This document shows, in pieces, positions 1 to 8,436 of a DNA stretch of 15,944 bases. The notes under the pieces are model-generated. The model was given only the letters and a program-made list of their open reading frames with translations. It had not been told where the DNA came from and did no database searches. The translations under genes were made by a program, and so were the position numbers. This DNA comes from M0108 sp937862735 (GTDB lineage Bacteria > Pseudomonadota > Gammaproteobacteria > Chromatiales > Chromatiaceae), in NCBI GenBank assembly GCA_937862735.1, contig CALMDH010000222.1, positions 1 to 15,944 of the forward strand. The letters run 5' to 3'. Numbering within the stretch: the first letter of the stretch is position 1; each line of letters starts with the position of its first letter.

Positions 1-1
1 A

Positions 2-388
2 TGGCAAATGCACCGGGCTCGGAGCTACCCAGTCCGGCGCCCGATGTTCGGCGACCACCCTGGTGTAAATCCCCCCCCGGACATTGAATTTGCCGCTCAG
101 ACGCATGAAGCGCGGGCTAGTGGCCCGAACCAGATCGTCCAGGATCCGATTGGTGACGGCCTCATGAAAGGCGCCTTCGTCCCGATAGGACCAGATGTAC
201 TGTTTCAGGGCCTTAAGTTCCACGCAGCGTCCATCCGGGACGTATTCGAGGGTGAGTTCCGCGAAGTCCGGTTGCCCCGTCTTGGGGCAGAGACAGGTGA
301 ATTCCGGGATCTGGATGCGAATGGTGTAATCGCGCTCCGGGGCCGGGTTGGGAAAGGTGTCCAATTCTCGACTTGGGACGCTCGGCAT
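2..388 (-). CDS. queF: NADPH-dependent 7-cyano-7-deazaguanine reductase (short-form QueF), cut by the left window edge
   Basis: QueF reduces preQ0 to preQ1 with NADPH, the last free-base step of the queuosine pathway for tRNA wobble modification, in the cytoplasm. The reading frame starts at an ATG at 388 and gives 129 residues before the window ends; position 1 would be the first base of the next codon (T), so a stop may follow immediately. The motif TCLCPKTGQPDF carries the likely thioimide-forming cysteine (Cys34) and the nearby catalytic aspartate (Asp41). ELKALKQYIWSYR matches the family NADPH-binding motif and is followed by RDEGAFHE. A GGAG at 398-401 lies 9 bases before the start. The size fits the unimodular (short) QueF type rather than the long E. 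coli type. It diverges from smc. I am confident of the family; only the exact C-terminus is unseen. Confidence 0.93.
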   Translation of the reverse strand, partial: MPSVPSRELDTFPNPAPERDYTIRIQIPEFTCLCPKTGQPDFAELTLEYVPDGRCVELKALKQYIWSYRDEGAFHEAVTNRILDDLVRATSPRFMRLSGKFNVRGGIYTRVVAEHRAPDWVAPSPVHLP

Positions 389-802
389 GGCCTGCTACTC
401 CGTGGAAAGATCATCCCGCAGTCTACCAGAGCCTTCTTGCGGCCAACCGGGTCAATTATTGAGGAATTTCTCTCAGGGACGGGTCAGGTGCGCGCCATGG
501 TCGCTGATTACCCTTTAGGTAACAGTCAGAGACTCATGTTGCGGGTTGTGGAGCCCCATGCCATGGCGGTTAGGTTAACTGCCTGAACTAGAATAGACTT
601 CACAGTCGCCCCGACCCCACCCGCGCCCACACTGCCGCTGCCGCAATCGAACCAACATCCCCACCAAGCCCGTCTGAAACATGACCGCCGTGGATGAGCC
701 ATAACGTTGGTTATCTCCGTAGTGAAAGTGGCATTACACAGCAGACCATGAAGGGGCGGGTGTTGCTTTGCCCTGACACCCGGGGTCCTGTATCTTTCCC
801 CG
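389..802. other. Divergent intergenic region between queF and smc
   Basis: These 414 bases hold no convincing gene; open frames here lack homology-like features and overlap queF or smc antisense. Small inverted repeats are visible: TTACC/GGTAA at 508-522 with a 5-base loop, and ATAAC/GTTAT at 701-714 with a 4-base loop. A TAGAAT at 589-594 resembles a -10 box for smc but has no good -35 at 16-18 bases. Promoters for queF (minus) and smc (plus) must lie here, but I cannot place them. Confidence 0.5.
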
Positions 803-3800
803 ATGCGCCTGGAAAAGATCAAACTTGCCGGTTTCAAGTCCTTCGTGGACCCCACCACCGTGCTTTTTCCGAGCAATCTGTGCGGTATCGTCGGCCCCAA
901 TGGCTGCGGCAAGTCGAATGTCATCGATGCCGTGCGCTGGGTCATGGGGGAATCCTCGGCCAAGATGCTGCGCGGCGAGTCCATGGCCGACGTCATCTTC
1001 AACGGCTCCACCAGCCGCCAGCCCGTCGGCCTGGCCAGCATCGAACTCCTCTTTGACAATAGCGATGGCGCGGCTGGGGGTGAGTACGCCAAGTATGCCC
1101 AGATCGCCGTCAAACGCCAGGTCAGCCGCGACGGTCAGTCCAATTACTTCCTTAACGGCGCCCGCTGCCGGCGGCGGGATATCCAGGACCTGTTCCTTGG
1201 CACCGGCCTGGGACCGCGCAGCTACGCCATCATCGAGCAGGGCATGATCTCTCGCCTCATCGAGGCGCGCCCCGAGGATCTGCGCCTCTTCCTGGAGGAG
1301 GCGGCGGGCATCTCCAAGTACAAGGAGCGCCGCCGCGAGACGGAGACCCGCATCCGCAACACCCGGGAAAATCTGGATCGCCTCAACGATCTGCGCGAAG
1401 AGGTTGCCAAACAACTGCTGCATCTGGAGCGCCAGGCCGCCACGGCGGAAAAGTACAAACGCCTCAAGGAGGAAGAGCGGCTCCTGAGTGCGGAGGTTAA
1501 GGCCCTGCGCTGGCGTGCCCTGGACCAGGAACTGGCCGAACGTGATCAGGTGCTCGGCGAACGGGAAACCGCCTTTGCCGCCAACACGGCCCGGCAGCGG
1601 CACCTGGAGGCGGACATCGAGGAGCGGCATGCCGCCTTCGCGGACGCCTCGGAGGCCTTCAATCGGGCTCAGGGCCATTACTACGGCGTGGGGGCGGAGA
1701 TCGCCCGCCTCGAACAGGGCATCCAGTTCGCCCGTGAGCACCGCCGCCGCCAGGAGCAGGAGTTGGCGCGCCTTCAGCGGGAGCTTACTGAGGTCGAACG
1801 GCTGCTGGCGCGTGATGAGGGCACCCTGGCCGAATTGGAGGAACGTCAGGAAGAGGAGGAGCCCGCCCTGGCCGAGGCGGAGGAGGGTCGCGAGGCCGCC
1901 GGCGCGCGCGTCGAGGCGGCGGAGGTCGCCCTCAAGGCCTGGGAGGCGCAATGGGATGACTTCAACCGCGAGGCGGCGGGCCCCACCCAGCAGTCCCAAG
2001 TGGAGCGTGCCCGCATCAACCACCTGGAACAGCGCCTGGGACGGGATCAGGCACGCCTGGCCCGCCTGGAAGAAGAACTGAGTCGCCTGGATACCAGCGA
2101 GTTGGCGGTTCAACTCCAAGACCTCGAGTCCCGGGAAGCAGGCTTGATGGTGGAGTTCGACGTCTTTGCCGCCGACCGCGAGCGGATCGCGGTGGCTCTG
2201 GGGGAGCAGGAGGCGGCACGGCGCGACCTTACCCAGCGCCTGGATAGTGCCCGCACCCAATTACAGGCGGCCCGCGGTCGGCAGGCCTCCCTCACCGCCC
2301 TGCAGGAGGCCGCGCTAGCGGATAACGATCGGGAGACCGTCCGTTGGCTGGCTGACCAGGGGCTGGCCGCGGCCCCCCGGCTTATGGAGGTACTCAAGGT
2401 CGCGTCCGGATGGGAACCGGCGGTGGAGGCGGTCCTGGGTCCGCATCTCAAGGCGGTATGCACCACTAATCTGGAACGTCACGCCGGTGCCCTGGGGGCC
2501 GCCAGCGGGGCACTGGCCATCCTCGACCGGCAGTTCCCGGTCGCCGCCATTCGCTTCACCACCGGGGATGAAACCCTCGTGGCCATTCAGACCCCCTCTC
2601 CCCAACCCTCCCCCGCCGGGGGGGAGGGGGCAGGAGGGTCAGCACCCTGTGCCGCCGAAACCATCCTGGGGCGTGAGGGGTTTGAATGTCAGATCTCCTC
2701 TCCCCAACCCTCTCCTACATGGCCGGAGGGAGTGAGCGGGTCTGCACCGGGTGCCGCCAAAGCCCGCCTTGGGTGTGATGGGTCTGAACGAGCATACCTG
2801 CCCCGGGAAACCGGAGTATCGGAGGCTGATGTCTCGGGCGGGCATCCCAGGGGCTCGCTCCTCGATCAGGTCGAGTGCCCCTGGCCCCTGCGGGGCCTGC
2901 TCGGCACCACCTACCCGGCGGCGACCCTGGACCAGGCCCTGGCGGAACGTGCCGGGCTGGCCCCCGGTCAGGCCCTGGTGACCCCGGAGGGGATACTGGT
3001 CGGTGCCAACTGGTTGCGTACCTCGGCCCGGGACAACCCCTTGGGCGGTGTCCTGGCCCGGGGCGAGGCGCTCAAGGCCCTGGAGGCTGAACTGCTCGCA
3101 CTGGAAGGCCAGGTCGCTTCCCTCGCGGCGGCCCTGGAGGAAGGTCGGGAGCAGCATCGCGCCCTGGAGAGCGAACGCGAGGCCCTGCAGGCCCGGATCA
3201 CGGCGGCGGAGCGGGGCCTGTCCCAGGTCCGCGCCGACCTCAGCGGTCGGCGTGCTCGCCTGGAACATCGGAACGACCGGCGCCAGGCCCTGGCCGCCGA
3301 AGGGAACGAGCTGCGCGATGACCTGGAGGCGGCCTTCGAGGAGATGGCCGAGGCCCGCGAACGTCTGCACGCGGCCCTGGAGGCCGTGGAGATCCAGGTG
3401 GAGCGCCGCGAGGTGCTGGCCGGCCAGCGGGAGGGCCTGCGGGCCGCGGTTGCCGAGGCCCGCGCCCAGGAGCGCGACTGGCGCGACCGGGAGCATCGCC
3501 TGCGGATCGGCATCGAGTCCCGCCGCGCCAGCCGCGAGGCCCTGGAGCGGGGCCTGGAGCGGGCCCGGGAACAGGGCGCCCATCTCGCCGAGCGCGTCCA
3601 GGAGGTCCGTCAGACCCTGGAGGAGCTGGTCGAGCCCCTGGCGGAACAGGAGGACGCCCTCAAAGAGCAGCTTGGTTTGCGTCTGGAGGCGGAGGCGGCC
3701 CTGGGTCAGGCCCGCGATCGGCTGGAGGGCCTGGATCAGGCCGTCCGCCACCTGGAGCAGGAGCGCCATCAGGTCGAGGAGGCCCTCCGGGCGGCCAGCG

Positions 3801-4600
3801 CCAGCCTCGACGGCCTGCGCCTGGCGCGTCAGGAGTGCCTGGTGCTGCGCCGCACCCTGGAGGAGCAACTCAGGGAGCTGACCCTGGACCCCGCCGCCGT
3901 CCTGGCGGCCCTCTCCGATCCAGCCGCGGAGGTGGCGGCCTGGCAGGGCCGGCTGGAGCAGCTCGGCCAGCGCATCGCCCGGCTGGGCAATATCAACCTG
4001 GCGGCCATCGACGAGTTCCAGGCCCAGTCCGAACGCAAGCACTACCTCGACGCCCAGCACGAGGACATCAGCCGCTCCCTGGAGACCCTGGAGCAGGTCA
4101 TCCGGCGCATCGACCGCGAGACCCGGGGGCGCTTCAAGGATACCTACGACCAGGTCAACCAGGGCCTGCAACAGCTCTTCCCGCGGCTCTTCGGCGGGGG
4201 ACATGCCTACCTGGAGCTGACGGGCGAGGACCTGCTGGAGACCGGCGTCGCGGTCATGGCCCGGCCGCCCGGCAAGCGCAATTCCAGCATCCACCTGCTC
4301 TCCGGCGGCGAGAAGGCCCTGACCGCCGTCGCCCTGGTCTTCGCCATCTTCCAGCTCAATCCGGCGCCCTTCTGCATGCTCGACGAGGTGGACGCCCCCC
4401 TGGATGACGCCAACGTCGGGCGCTTCTGCGAACTGGTCCGCTCCCTGTCGGACCAGGTGCAGTTCATCTTCATTAGCCACAACAAGGTCACCATGGAAAT
4501 CGCCGATCACCTCATGGGGGTCACCATGCACGAGCCCGGCGTCTCCCGGCTGGTCGCGGTGGACGTCGAGGAGGCGGCACGCCTGGCGGCCAGTTCCTGA
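803..4600 (+). CDS. smc: Chromosome segregation/condensation ATPase SMC with repeat-derived insertion in the hinge
   Basis: SMC dimers, with ScpA and ScpB, condense and individualise the chromosome. The protein has 1265 residues. The Walker A motif GPNGCGKS is at residues 31-38, the ABC signature LSGGEKALTA begins at 1166, and the Walker B/D-loop segment MLDEVDAPLD begins at 1192. Between the heads lie two long Glu/Arg/Ala-rich coiled-coil arms flanking a hinge at roughly residues 510-750. Family members are usually near 1150-1200 residues; the excess of roughly 90 lies in the hinge, where residues 595-662 are encoded by two tandem copies of a palindromic repeat (PSPQPSP... and SPQPSPTWPEG...). 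The hinge resumes at LLDQVECPWPLRGLLG (from residue 686). The reading frame is intact across the insertion. No strong ribosome binding site precedes the ATG at 803. The next gene, rlmE, starts 19 bases after the stop. Function is certain; the effect of the insertion is not. Confidence 0.97.
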   Translation: MRLEKIKLAGFKSFVDPTTVLFPSNLCGIVGPNGCGKSNVIDAVRWVMGESSAKMLRGESMADVIFNGSTSRQPVGLASIELLFDNSDGAAGGEYAKYAQIAVKRQVSRDGQSNYFLNGARCRRRDIQDLFLGTGLGPRSYAIIEQGMISRLIEARPEDLRLFLEEAAGISKYKERRRETETRIRNTRENLDRLNDLREEVAKQLLHLERQAATAEKYKRLKEEERLLSAEVKALRWRALDQELAERDQVLGERETAFAANTARQRHLEADIEERHAAFADASEAFNRAQGHYYGVGAEIARLEQGIQFAREHRRRQEQELARLQRELTEVERLLARDEGTLAELEERQEEEEPALAEAEEGREAAGARVEAAEVALKAWEAQWDDFNREAAGPTQQSQVERARINHLEQRLGRDQARLARLEEELSRLDTSELAVQLQDLESREAGLMVEFDVFAADRERIAVALGEQEAARRDLTQRLDSARTQLQAARGRQASLTALQEAALADNDRETVRWLADQGLAAAPRLMEVLKVASGWEPAVEAVLGPHLKAVCTTNLERHAGALGAASGALAILDRQFPVAAIRFTTGDETLVAIQTPSPQPSPAGGEGAGGSAPCAAETILGREGFECQISSPQPSPTWPEGVSGSAPGAAKARLGCDGSERAYLPRETGVSEADVSGGHPRGSLLDQVECPWPLRGLLGTTYPAATLDQALAERAGLAPGQALVTPEGILVGANWLRTSARDNPLGGVLARGEALKALEAELLALEGQVASLAAALEEGREQHRALESEREALQARITAAERGLSQVRADLSGRRARLEHRNDRRQALAAEGNELRDDLEAAFEEMAEARERLHAALEAVEIQVERREVLAGQREGLRAAVAEARAQERDWRDREHRLRIGIESRRASREALERGLERAREQGAHLAERVQEVRQTLEELVEPLAEQEDALKEQLGLRLEAEAALGQARDRLEGLDQAVRHLEQERHQVEEALRAASASLDGLRLARQECLVLRRTLEEQLRELTLDPAAVLAALSDPAAEVAAWQGRLEQLGQRIARLGNINLAAIDEFQAQSERKHYLDAQHEDISRSLETLEQVIRRIDRETRGRFKDTYDQVNQGLQQLFPRLFGGGHAYLELTGEDLLETGVAVMARPPGKRNSSIHLLSGGEKALTAVALVFAIFQLNPAPFCMLDEVDAPLDDANVGRFCELVRSLSDQVQFIFISHNKVTMEIADHLMGVTMHEPGVSRLVAVDVEEAARLAASS
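2586..2788. repeat. Two tandem copies of a ~101-base palindromic repeat inside smc
   Basis: Copy A spans about 2586-2686 and copy B about 2688-2788. The shared core CCTCTCCCCAACCCTC recurs exactly 102 bases apart (2595 and 2697), so both copies are read in the same frame and encode two related 34-residue segments. Copy A has near-perfect terminal inverted repeats: TTCAGACCCC on the left, GGGGTTTGAA on the right. Copy B ends in GGGTCTGAA, the exact inverse of the left end of A. Copy A has a strong internal hairpin, CCCTCCCCC (2606-2614) against GGGGGAGGG (2620-2628). The two copies have diverged, so the array is not very recent. A third related copy lies at 12438-12540. There is no visible target-site duplication. 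Confidence 0.85.
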
Positions 4601-4619
4601 GGCGTTCCTGATCCCGACC

Positions 4620-5390
4620 ATGCCCTCCCAGCCCTCCAAGCCGAACCCCAGGCCCAAGTCCAGGACCAGCCCCAAGTCCAAGTCCGACCCCACGTCCAGG
4701 ACCGACCCTAAGCCCAATGCCAAGCCCGAAGGCCCCGGAGCCGCTTCTCGCTCAAAGAGCAGCCGACGGTGGCTCGACCGGCACTTCAACGACGAATACG
4801 TCAAGCGTGCCCAGCAGGAAGGCTATCGCTCCCGCGCCGTCTTCAAGCTGCTGGAAATCCAGGAGAAGGACCGGCTCCTGGGGCCGGGCCTGCGGGTCGC
4901 CGACCTGGGGGCCGCGCCCGGCGGCTGGAGCCAGGTCGCCGCCCGCCTGGTGGGTGACCAGGGGCGGGTCCTGGCGCTGGACATCCTGCCGATGGACCCG
5001 CTGCCGGGGGTGACCTTCATCCAGGGGGATTTCCGCGAGGCGGGGCCCCTCACCCGCTTGCGGGAGGCCCTGGGGCATGAGCCCTTGGACCTGGTGCTGT
5101 CGGACATGGCGCCGAACATGAGTGGTACCGCCGCCGATCAGCCGCGGCTGATCTATCTCTGTGAGCTCGCCCTCGACTTCGCCCTGAGGCACCTGCGGCC
5201 AGGCGGCACCCTGGTGGTCAAGATCTTCCAGGGCGAGGGCTTCGACGCCTACCTTAAATCCCTGCGCCACCACTTCCGGCAGGTAAACACCCGCAAGCCC
5301 AAGTCCTCGCGCCGTGAAAGTCGGGAACTTTATCTGGTGGCGCGGGACCTGATACCGCGAGAGGAGCCGCCGGGCCTGGTATCCGGTTAG
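4620..5390 (+). CDS. rlmE: 23S rRNA (uridine-2'-O)-methyltransferase RlmE (FtsJ/RrmJ) with basic N-terminal tail
   Basis: RlmE methylates the 2'-OH of U2552 in the A-loop of 23S rRNA using SAM, late in 50S assembly. The frame gives 256 residues from ATG 4620. The catalytic core begins at about residue 43 (RSKSSRRWLDRHFNDEYVK). The SAM-binding motif DLGAAPGGWSQ is at 95-105, and the K-D-K-E tetrad fits Lys76, Asp162 (SDMAPNMSG), Lys201 (KIFQGEGF) and Glu236 (SRELYLVA). The E. coli enzyme is about 209 residues; here about 42 extra residues rich in Pro, Lys, Ser and Thr precede the core, encoded by degenerate repeats of a CCCAAGTCCAGGACC-like unit. No ATG, GTG or TTG occurs in frame between 4620 and the core, so the tail appears to be translated. 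The ribosome binding site is weak. It lies between smc and ftsH; the rlmE-ftsH order is the conserved gammaproteobacterial arrangement. Confidence 0.95.
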   Translation: MPSQPSKPNPRPKSRTSPKSKSDPTSRTDPKPNAKPEGPGAASRSKSSRRWLDRHFNDEYVKRAQQEGYRSRAVFKLLEIQEKDRLLGPGLRVADLGAAPGGWSQVAARLVGDQGRVLALDILPMDPLPGVTFIQGDFREAGPLTRLREALGHEPLDLVLSDMAPNMSGTAADQPRLIYLCELALDFALRHLRPGGTLVVKIFQGEGFDAYLKSLRHHFRQVNTRKPKSSRRESRELYLVARDLIPREEPPGLVSG

Positions 5391-5536
5391 GTTGACCCCT
5401 ATTTTCCGGTTATGATGCGGTTCAATAGGTTTGAGTGGCCATCAGTTCGCTGCTCGCTCAACCACGAACGGCTTTGGATCAGGTGTAATCGCCGCCGACA
5501 TGTTCGCCTCCGGTGAGGCGCGAGAGGGTTGCTGCC

Positions 5537-7459
5537 GTGAATGACATGGCGAAAAATCTGTTGCTCTGGGTGGTCATCGCCATCGTCCTGATGTCCGTGT
5601 TCAACAACTTCACTGCCACCAGGACGGCGCCCAGGACCATGCCCTATTCCTCCTTCATCGAACTGGTGCGCCAGGGTGAAGTCAAGGAGGTGACCATCAG
5701 CGGGCGCACCATCGAGGGCGTCAAGGAGTCCGGGGAGCGGTTTTCTAGTTTCGCCCCTGACGACGACGGTCTGGTGGGCGAGTTGCTCAAGAACGATGTC
5801 GCTATCAACGCCCAGCCGCCAGAGAAGCCGGGTGTGCTGATGTCCCTGTTCATCAACTGGTTCCCGCTGCTCATCCTGGTCGGGCTGTGGATCTTTTTCA
5901 TGCGCCAGATGCAGGGCGGCATGGGGGGGCGGGGCGCCATGTCCTTTGGCAAGAGCCGGGCGCGCCTCCTGTCCGAGGATCAGGTCAAGGTGACCTTCCA
6001 GGACGTGGCCGGGGCCGACGAGGCCAAAGAGGAAGTCACGGAAATGGTCGACTTCCTCAAGGACCCGAGTAAGTTCCAGAAGCTGGGCGGCAAGATCCCC
6101 AAGGGTGTGCTCATGGTCGGCCCGCCGGGTACGGGCAAGACCCTGCTGGCCCGGGCCATCGCCGGCGAGGCCAAGGTGCCCTTCTTCACCATCTCCGGCT
6201 CGGACTTCGTAGAAATGTTCGTTGGCGTCGGCGCCTCCCGGGTGCGCGACATGTTCGAGCAGGCCAAGAAGCACGCCCCCTGCATCATCTTCATCGATGA
6301 GATCGACGCCGTGGGCCGCCACCGTGGCGCTGGTCTGGGCGGTGGCCATGACGAGCGGGAGCAGACCCTGAACCAGTTGCTGGTGGAGATGGATGGCTTC
6401 GAGGGCAACGAGGGCGTCATCGTCATCGCCGCCACCAACCGCCCGGACGTCCTCGACCCGGCCCTGCTCCGCCCCGGCCGTTTTGACCGCCAGGTGGTGG
6501 TGCCCCTGCCGGATGTCCGCGGCCGGGAGCAGATCCTCAAGGTCCATATGCGCAAGATCCCGGTAGCCGACGACGTCAAGGCCTCGGTCATCGCCCGCGG
6601 TACCCCGGGCTTCTCCGGGGCTGATCTGGCCAACCTGATCAACGAGGCGGCCCTCTTCGCCGCCCGGGCCAACAAGCGCCTGGTCGACATGGACGATCTG
6701 GAAAAGGCCAAGGACAAGATCATGATGGGCGCCGAGCGCCGCTCCCTGGTCATGTCCGAGGACGAGAAGCGCCTCACCGCCTATCACGAGGCCGGGCACG
6801 CCATCGTCGGCCGGTTGGTGCCGGAGCACGACCCGGTGCACAAGGTCAGCATCATCCCCCGGGGCCGGGCCCTGGGCGTGACCCTCTTCCTGCCGGAGGA
6901 GGATCGTTACAGCTACACCAAGCAGCGCCTGGAGTCCCAGATCTCCAGTCTTTTCGGCGGGCGCATCGCCGAGGAGCTGATCTTCGGCGCCGACAGTGTC
7001 ACCACCGGCGCCCAGAACGATATCCATCGCGCTACCGACATCGCCCGCAACATGGTCACCAAGTGGGGCCTGTCCGAGCGCCTGGGCCCGCTGACCTATA
7101 GCGAGGAGGAACAGGAGATCTTCCTCGGGCACTCCGTGACCCAGCACAAGAATGTCTCCGACGAGACCAACCATGTCATCGATGAAGAGATCCGTCACAT
7201 CATCGACCGCAACTACCAGCGTTCGCGGCGCCTCTTGACCGACAATCTGGACAAGCTCCATGCCATGGCCGACGCCCTGATGAAGTACGAGACCATCGAC
7301 CACGATCAGATCGACGACATCATGGCGGGGATAAAGCCCCGCGCGCCCCAGGACTGGAGCGAGGACGAGGGTCGCCGGCCCCGTGGTGGATCGGCCTCCG
7401 GTCCGACGATCAGCGCCGCGGGGGAGGGACCCATCGGCGGTCCCGCCAGCGAGCACTGA
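5537..7459 (+). CDS. ftsH: ATP-dependent zinc metalloprotease FtsH
   Basis: FtsH is a hexameric inner-membrane AAA+ protease that degrades misplaced membrane proteins and short-lived regulators (LpxC and sigma-32 in E. coli). From GTG 5537 it has 640 residues. A transmembrane helix lies at about 8-24, a periplasmic domain follows, and a second helix is at about 104-123. Walker A GPPGTGKT is at 195-202, the pore motif FVG at 228-230, Walker B IIFIDE at 250-255, the second region of homology with ATNRPDVLDPALLRPGRFDR at 299-318, and the zinc motif HEAGH at 417-421. GAGAGGG at 5522-5528 sits 8 bases before GTG 5537, which is why this start is chosen; ATG 5546 (the MAKN start of E. coli FtsH) and GTG 5513 are alternatives. 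The gap to rlmE is about 146 bases, so it may have its own promoter as well. No clear sigma-32 promoter is visible. Confidence 0.97.
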   Translation: MNDMAKNLLLWVVIAIVLMSVFNNFTATRTAPRTMPYSSFIELVRQGEVKEVTISGRTIEGVKESGERFSSFAPDDDGLVGELLKNDVAINAQPPEKPGVLMSLFINWFPLLILVGLWIFFMRQMQGGMGGRGAMSFGKSRARLLSEDQVKVTFQDVAGADEAKEEVTEMVDFLKDPSKFQKLGGKIPKGVLMVGPPGTGKTLLARAIAGEAKVPFFTISGSDFVEMFVGVGASRVRDMFEQAKKHAPCIIFIDEIDAVGRHRGAGLGGGHDEREQTLNQLLVEMDGFEGNEGVIVIAATNRPDVLDPALLRPGRFDRQVVVPLPDVRGREQILKVHMRKIPVADDVKASVIARGTPGFSGADLANLINEAALFAARANKRLVDMDDLEKAKDKIMMGAERRSLVMSEDEKRLTAYHEAGHAIVGRLVPEHDPVHKVSIIPRGRALGVTLFLPEEDRYSYTKQRLESQISSLFGGRIAEELIFGADSVTTGAQNDIHRATDIARNMVTKWGLSERLGPLTYSEEEQEIFLGHSVTQHKNVSDETNHVIDEEIRHIIDRNYQRSRRLLTDNLDKLHAMADALMKYETIDHDQIDDIMAGIKPRAPQDWSEDEGRRPRGGSASGPTISAAGEGPIGGPASEH

Positions 7460-7566
7460 GCGGCGGTGAAACAATCCATTTCCTCCCCCAACGCTGAGCG
7501 GCGGAGGGGGGCTGACCTCCCCAAGGCCTTGGCCCGGGCGCCGGCTCACCGGTCTGGAGGTCGGCC

Positions 7567-8436
7567 ATAGACGCCTCCGCCGCAGCCTCCCCTCTGGCCA
7601 GCCCAGATCCCCTTGATTGCGGCGGTCGGCCCCTGGACCTGAGTCGCCCCCGGATCATGGGGGTGATCAACGTCACTCCGGACTCCTTCTCCGATGGGGG
7701 GCGCCATGCCACCCTCGATGCCGCCCTGCGGTGTGGCGAGCGCCTGGCAGCGGAAGGGGCCGATATCCTCGACATTGGCGGTGAATCCACTCGCCCCGGC
7801 GCGGCGGAGGTGAGTGTCGCGGAGGAGATCGATCGGGTGGTCCCGGTCATCGCCGCCCTGGCCAGTCGCCTGGACCTGCCCCTCTCGGTCGATACCAGCA
7901 AGCCTGAGGTGATGCGCGCGGCCGTCGCCGCCGGCGCCGGGCTGATCAACGATATCTATGGCCTGCGGCGTCCCGGGGCCCTGGCGGCCGCGGCGCAACT
8001 GGGGGTGCCCGTCTGCCTGATGCACATGCGCGGTACCCCCGAGACCATGCAGCGGGAGCCCCGCTATATCGATCCTGTCGCGGAGGTCAGCGCCTTTCTG
8101 GAAGAACGGTTGGCCGCCTGCGCGGCCGCCGGTATCCCGCGCCAACGCCTGCTGCTGGACCCTGGTTTCGGCTTTGGCAAGACGCTGGAGCATAATCTCG
8201 CCCTCCTGGCGGGGCTCCCCACCCTGGCCGCCCTGGGGCCGCTGCTGCTGGTGGGCCTGTCCCGGAAGTCAATGATCGGCGCCCTTACCGGGCGCGAGGT
8301 GGGCGAGCGGCTGGCCGGCAGCCTGGCGGCGGCCGTCCTGGCGGTGGAGCGGGGGGCCAGGGTGATCCGGGTCCACGACGTCGCCGCCACGCGGGATGCG
8401 CTCCAGGTGACGCTGGCCCTGCTACGGGTGGCATGA
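7567..8436 (+). CDS. folP: Dihydropteroate synthase, with no canonical start codon at the expected place
   Basis: DHPS condenses p-aminobenzoate with 7,8-dihydropterin pyrophosphate in folate synthesis and is the sulfonamide target. The motifs MGVINVTPDSFSDGG, DIGGESTRPGA, SVDTSKPEV, LLLDPGFGFGK and GLSRKSMIG are all present, ending with RVHDV. The first canonical start in this frame is ATG 7657, but that is the methionine inside the conserved first strand (homologues have LDLSRPxxMG), so starting there would give 259 residues and remove the first strand. The frame is open back to a stop at 7513 with no ATG, GTG or TTG. GGAGG at 7556-7560 lies 6 bases before an ATA codon at 7567; starting there gives 289 residues, close to the 282 of E. 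coli. I therefore place the start provisionally at 7567. A start at 7657 or a base error cannot be excluded. It lies directly downstream of ftsH, as in E. coli. Confidence 0.9.
   Translation: MDASAAASPLASPDPLDCGGRPLDLSRPRIMGVINVTPDSFSDGGRHATLDAALRCGERLAAEGADILDIGGESTRPGAAEVSVAEEIDRVVPVIAALASRLDLPLSVDTSKPEVMRAAVAAGAGLINDIYGLRRPGALAAAAQLGVPVCLMHMRGTPETMQREPRYIDPVAEVSAFLEERLAACAAAGIPRQRLLLDPGFGFGKTLEHNLALLAGLPTLAALGPLLLVGLSRKSMIGALTGREVGERLAGSLAAAVLAVERGARVIRVHDVAATRDALQVTLALLRVA

Noticed and set aside
8..586. Plus-strand open frame across queF and the intergenic region
   Set aside because: The minus strand encodes complete QueF motifs over 2-388; the rest shows no protein-like pattern.
2586..2860. 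Intein or group II intron in smc
   Set aside because: The extra segment is far too short for either, shows no splicing-junction residues or intron-like domains, and is explained by tandem palindromic repeats with an open frame.
734..4804. Very long open frames on the strand opposite smc
   Set aside because: They are antisense shadows of a GC-rich gene with strong codon bias; their translations are Leu/Gly/Gln-rich low complexity without family motifs, while the plus frame carries all SMC motifs.
5392..5416. Sigma-70 promoter TTGACC/TATGAT before ftsH
   Set aside because: The spacer is only 13 bases, too short for a standard promoter; no heat-shock sigma-32 consensus was found either.
5399..7549. 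700-residue open frame antisense to ftsH
   Set aside because: It mirrors the FtsH codons exactly and has no recognisable domain; FtsH motifs in the plus frame are unambiguous.
7457..7560. Terminator between ftsH and folP
   Set aside because: The C-rich and G-rich runs and the repeated CTGAGCGGCGG can form short stems, but there is no T-run and the best pairing is short, so read-through into folP seems more likely.
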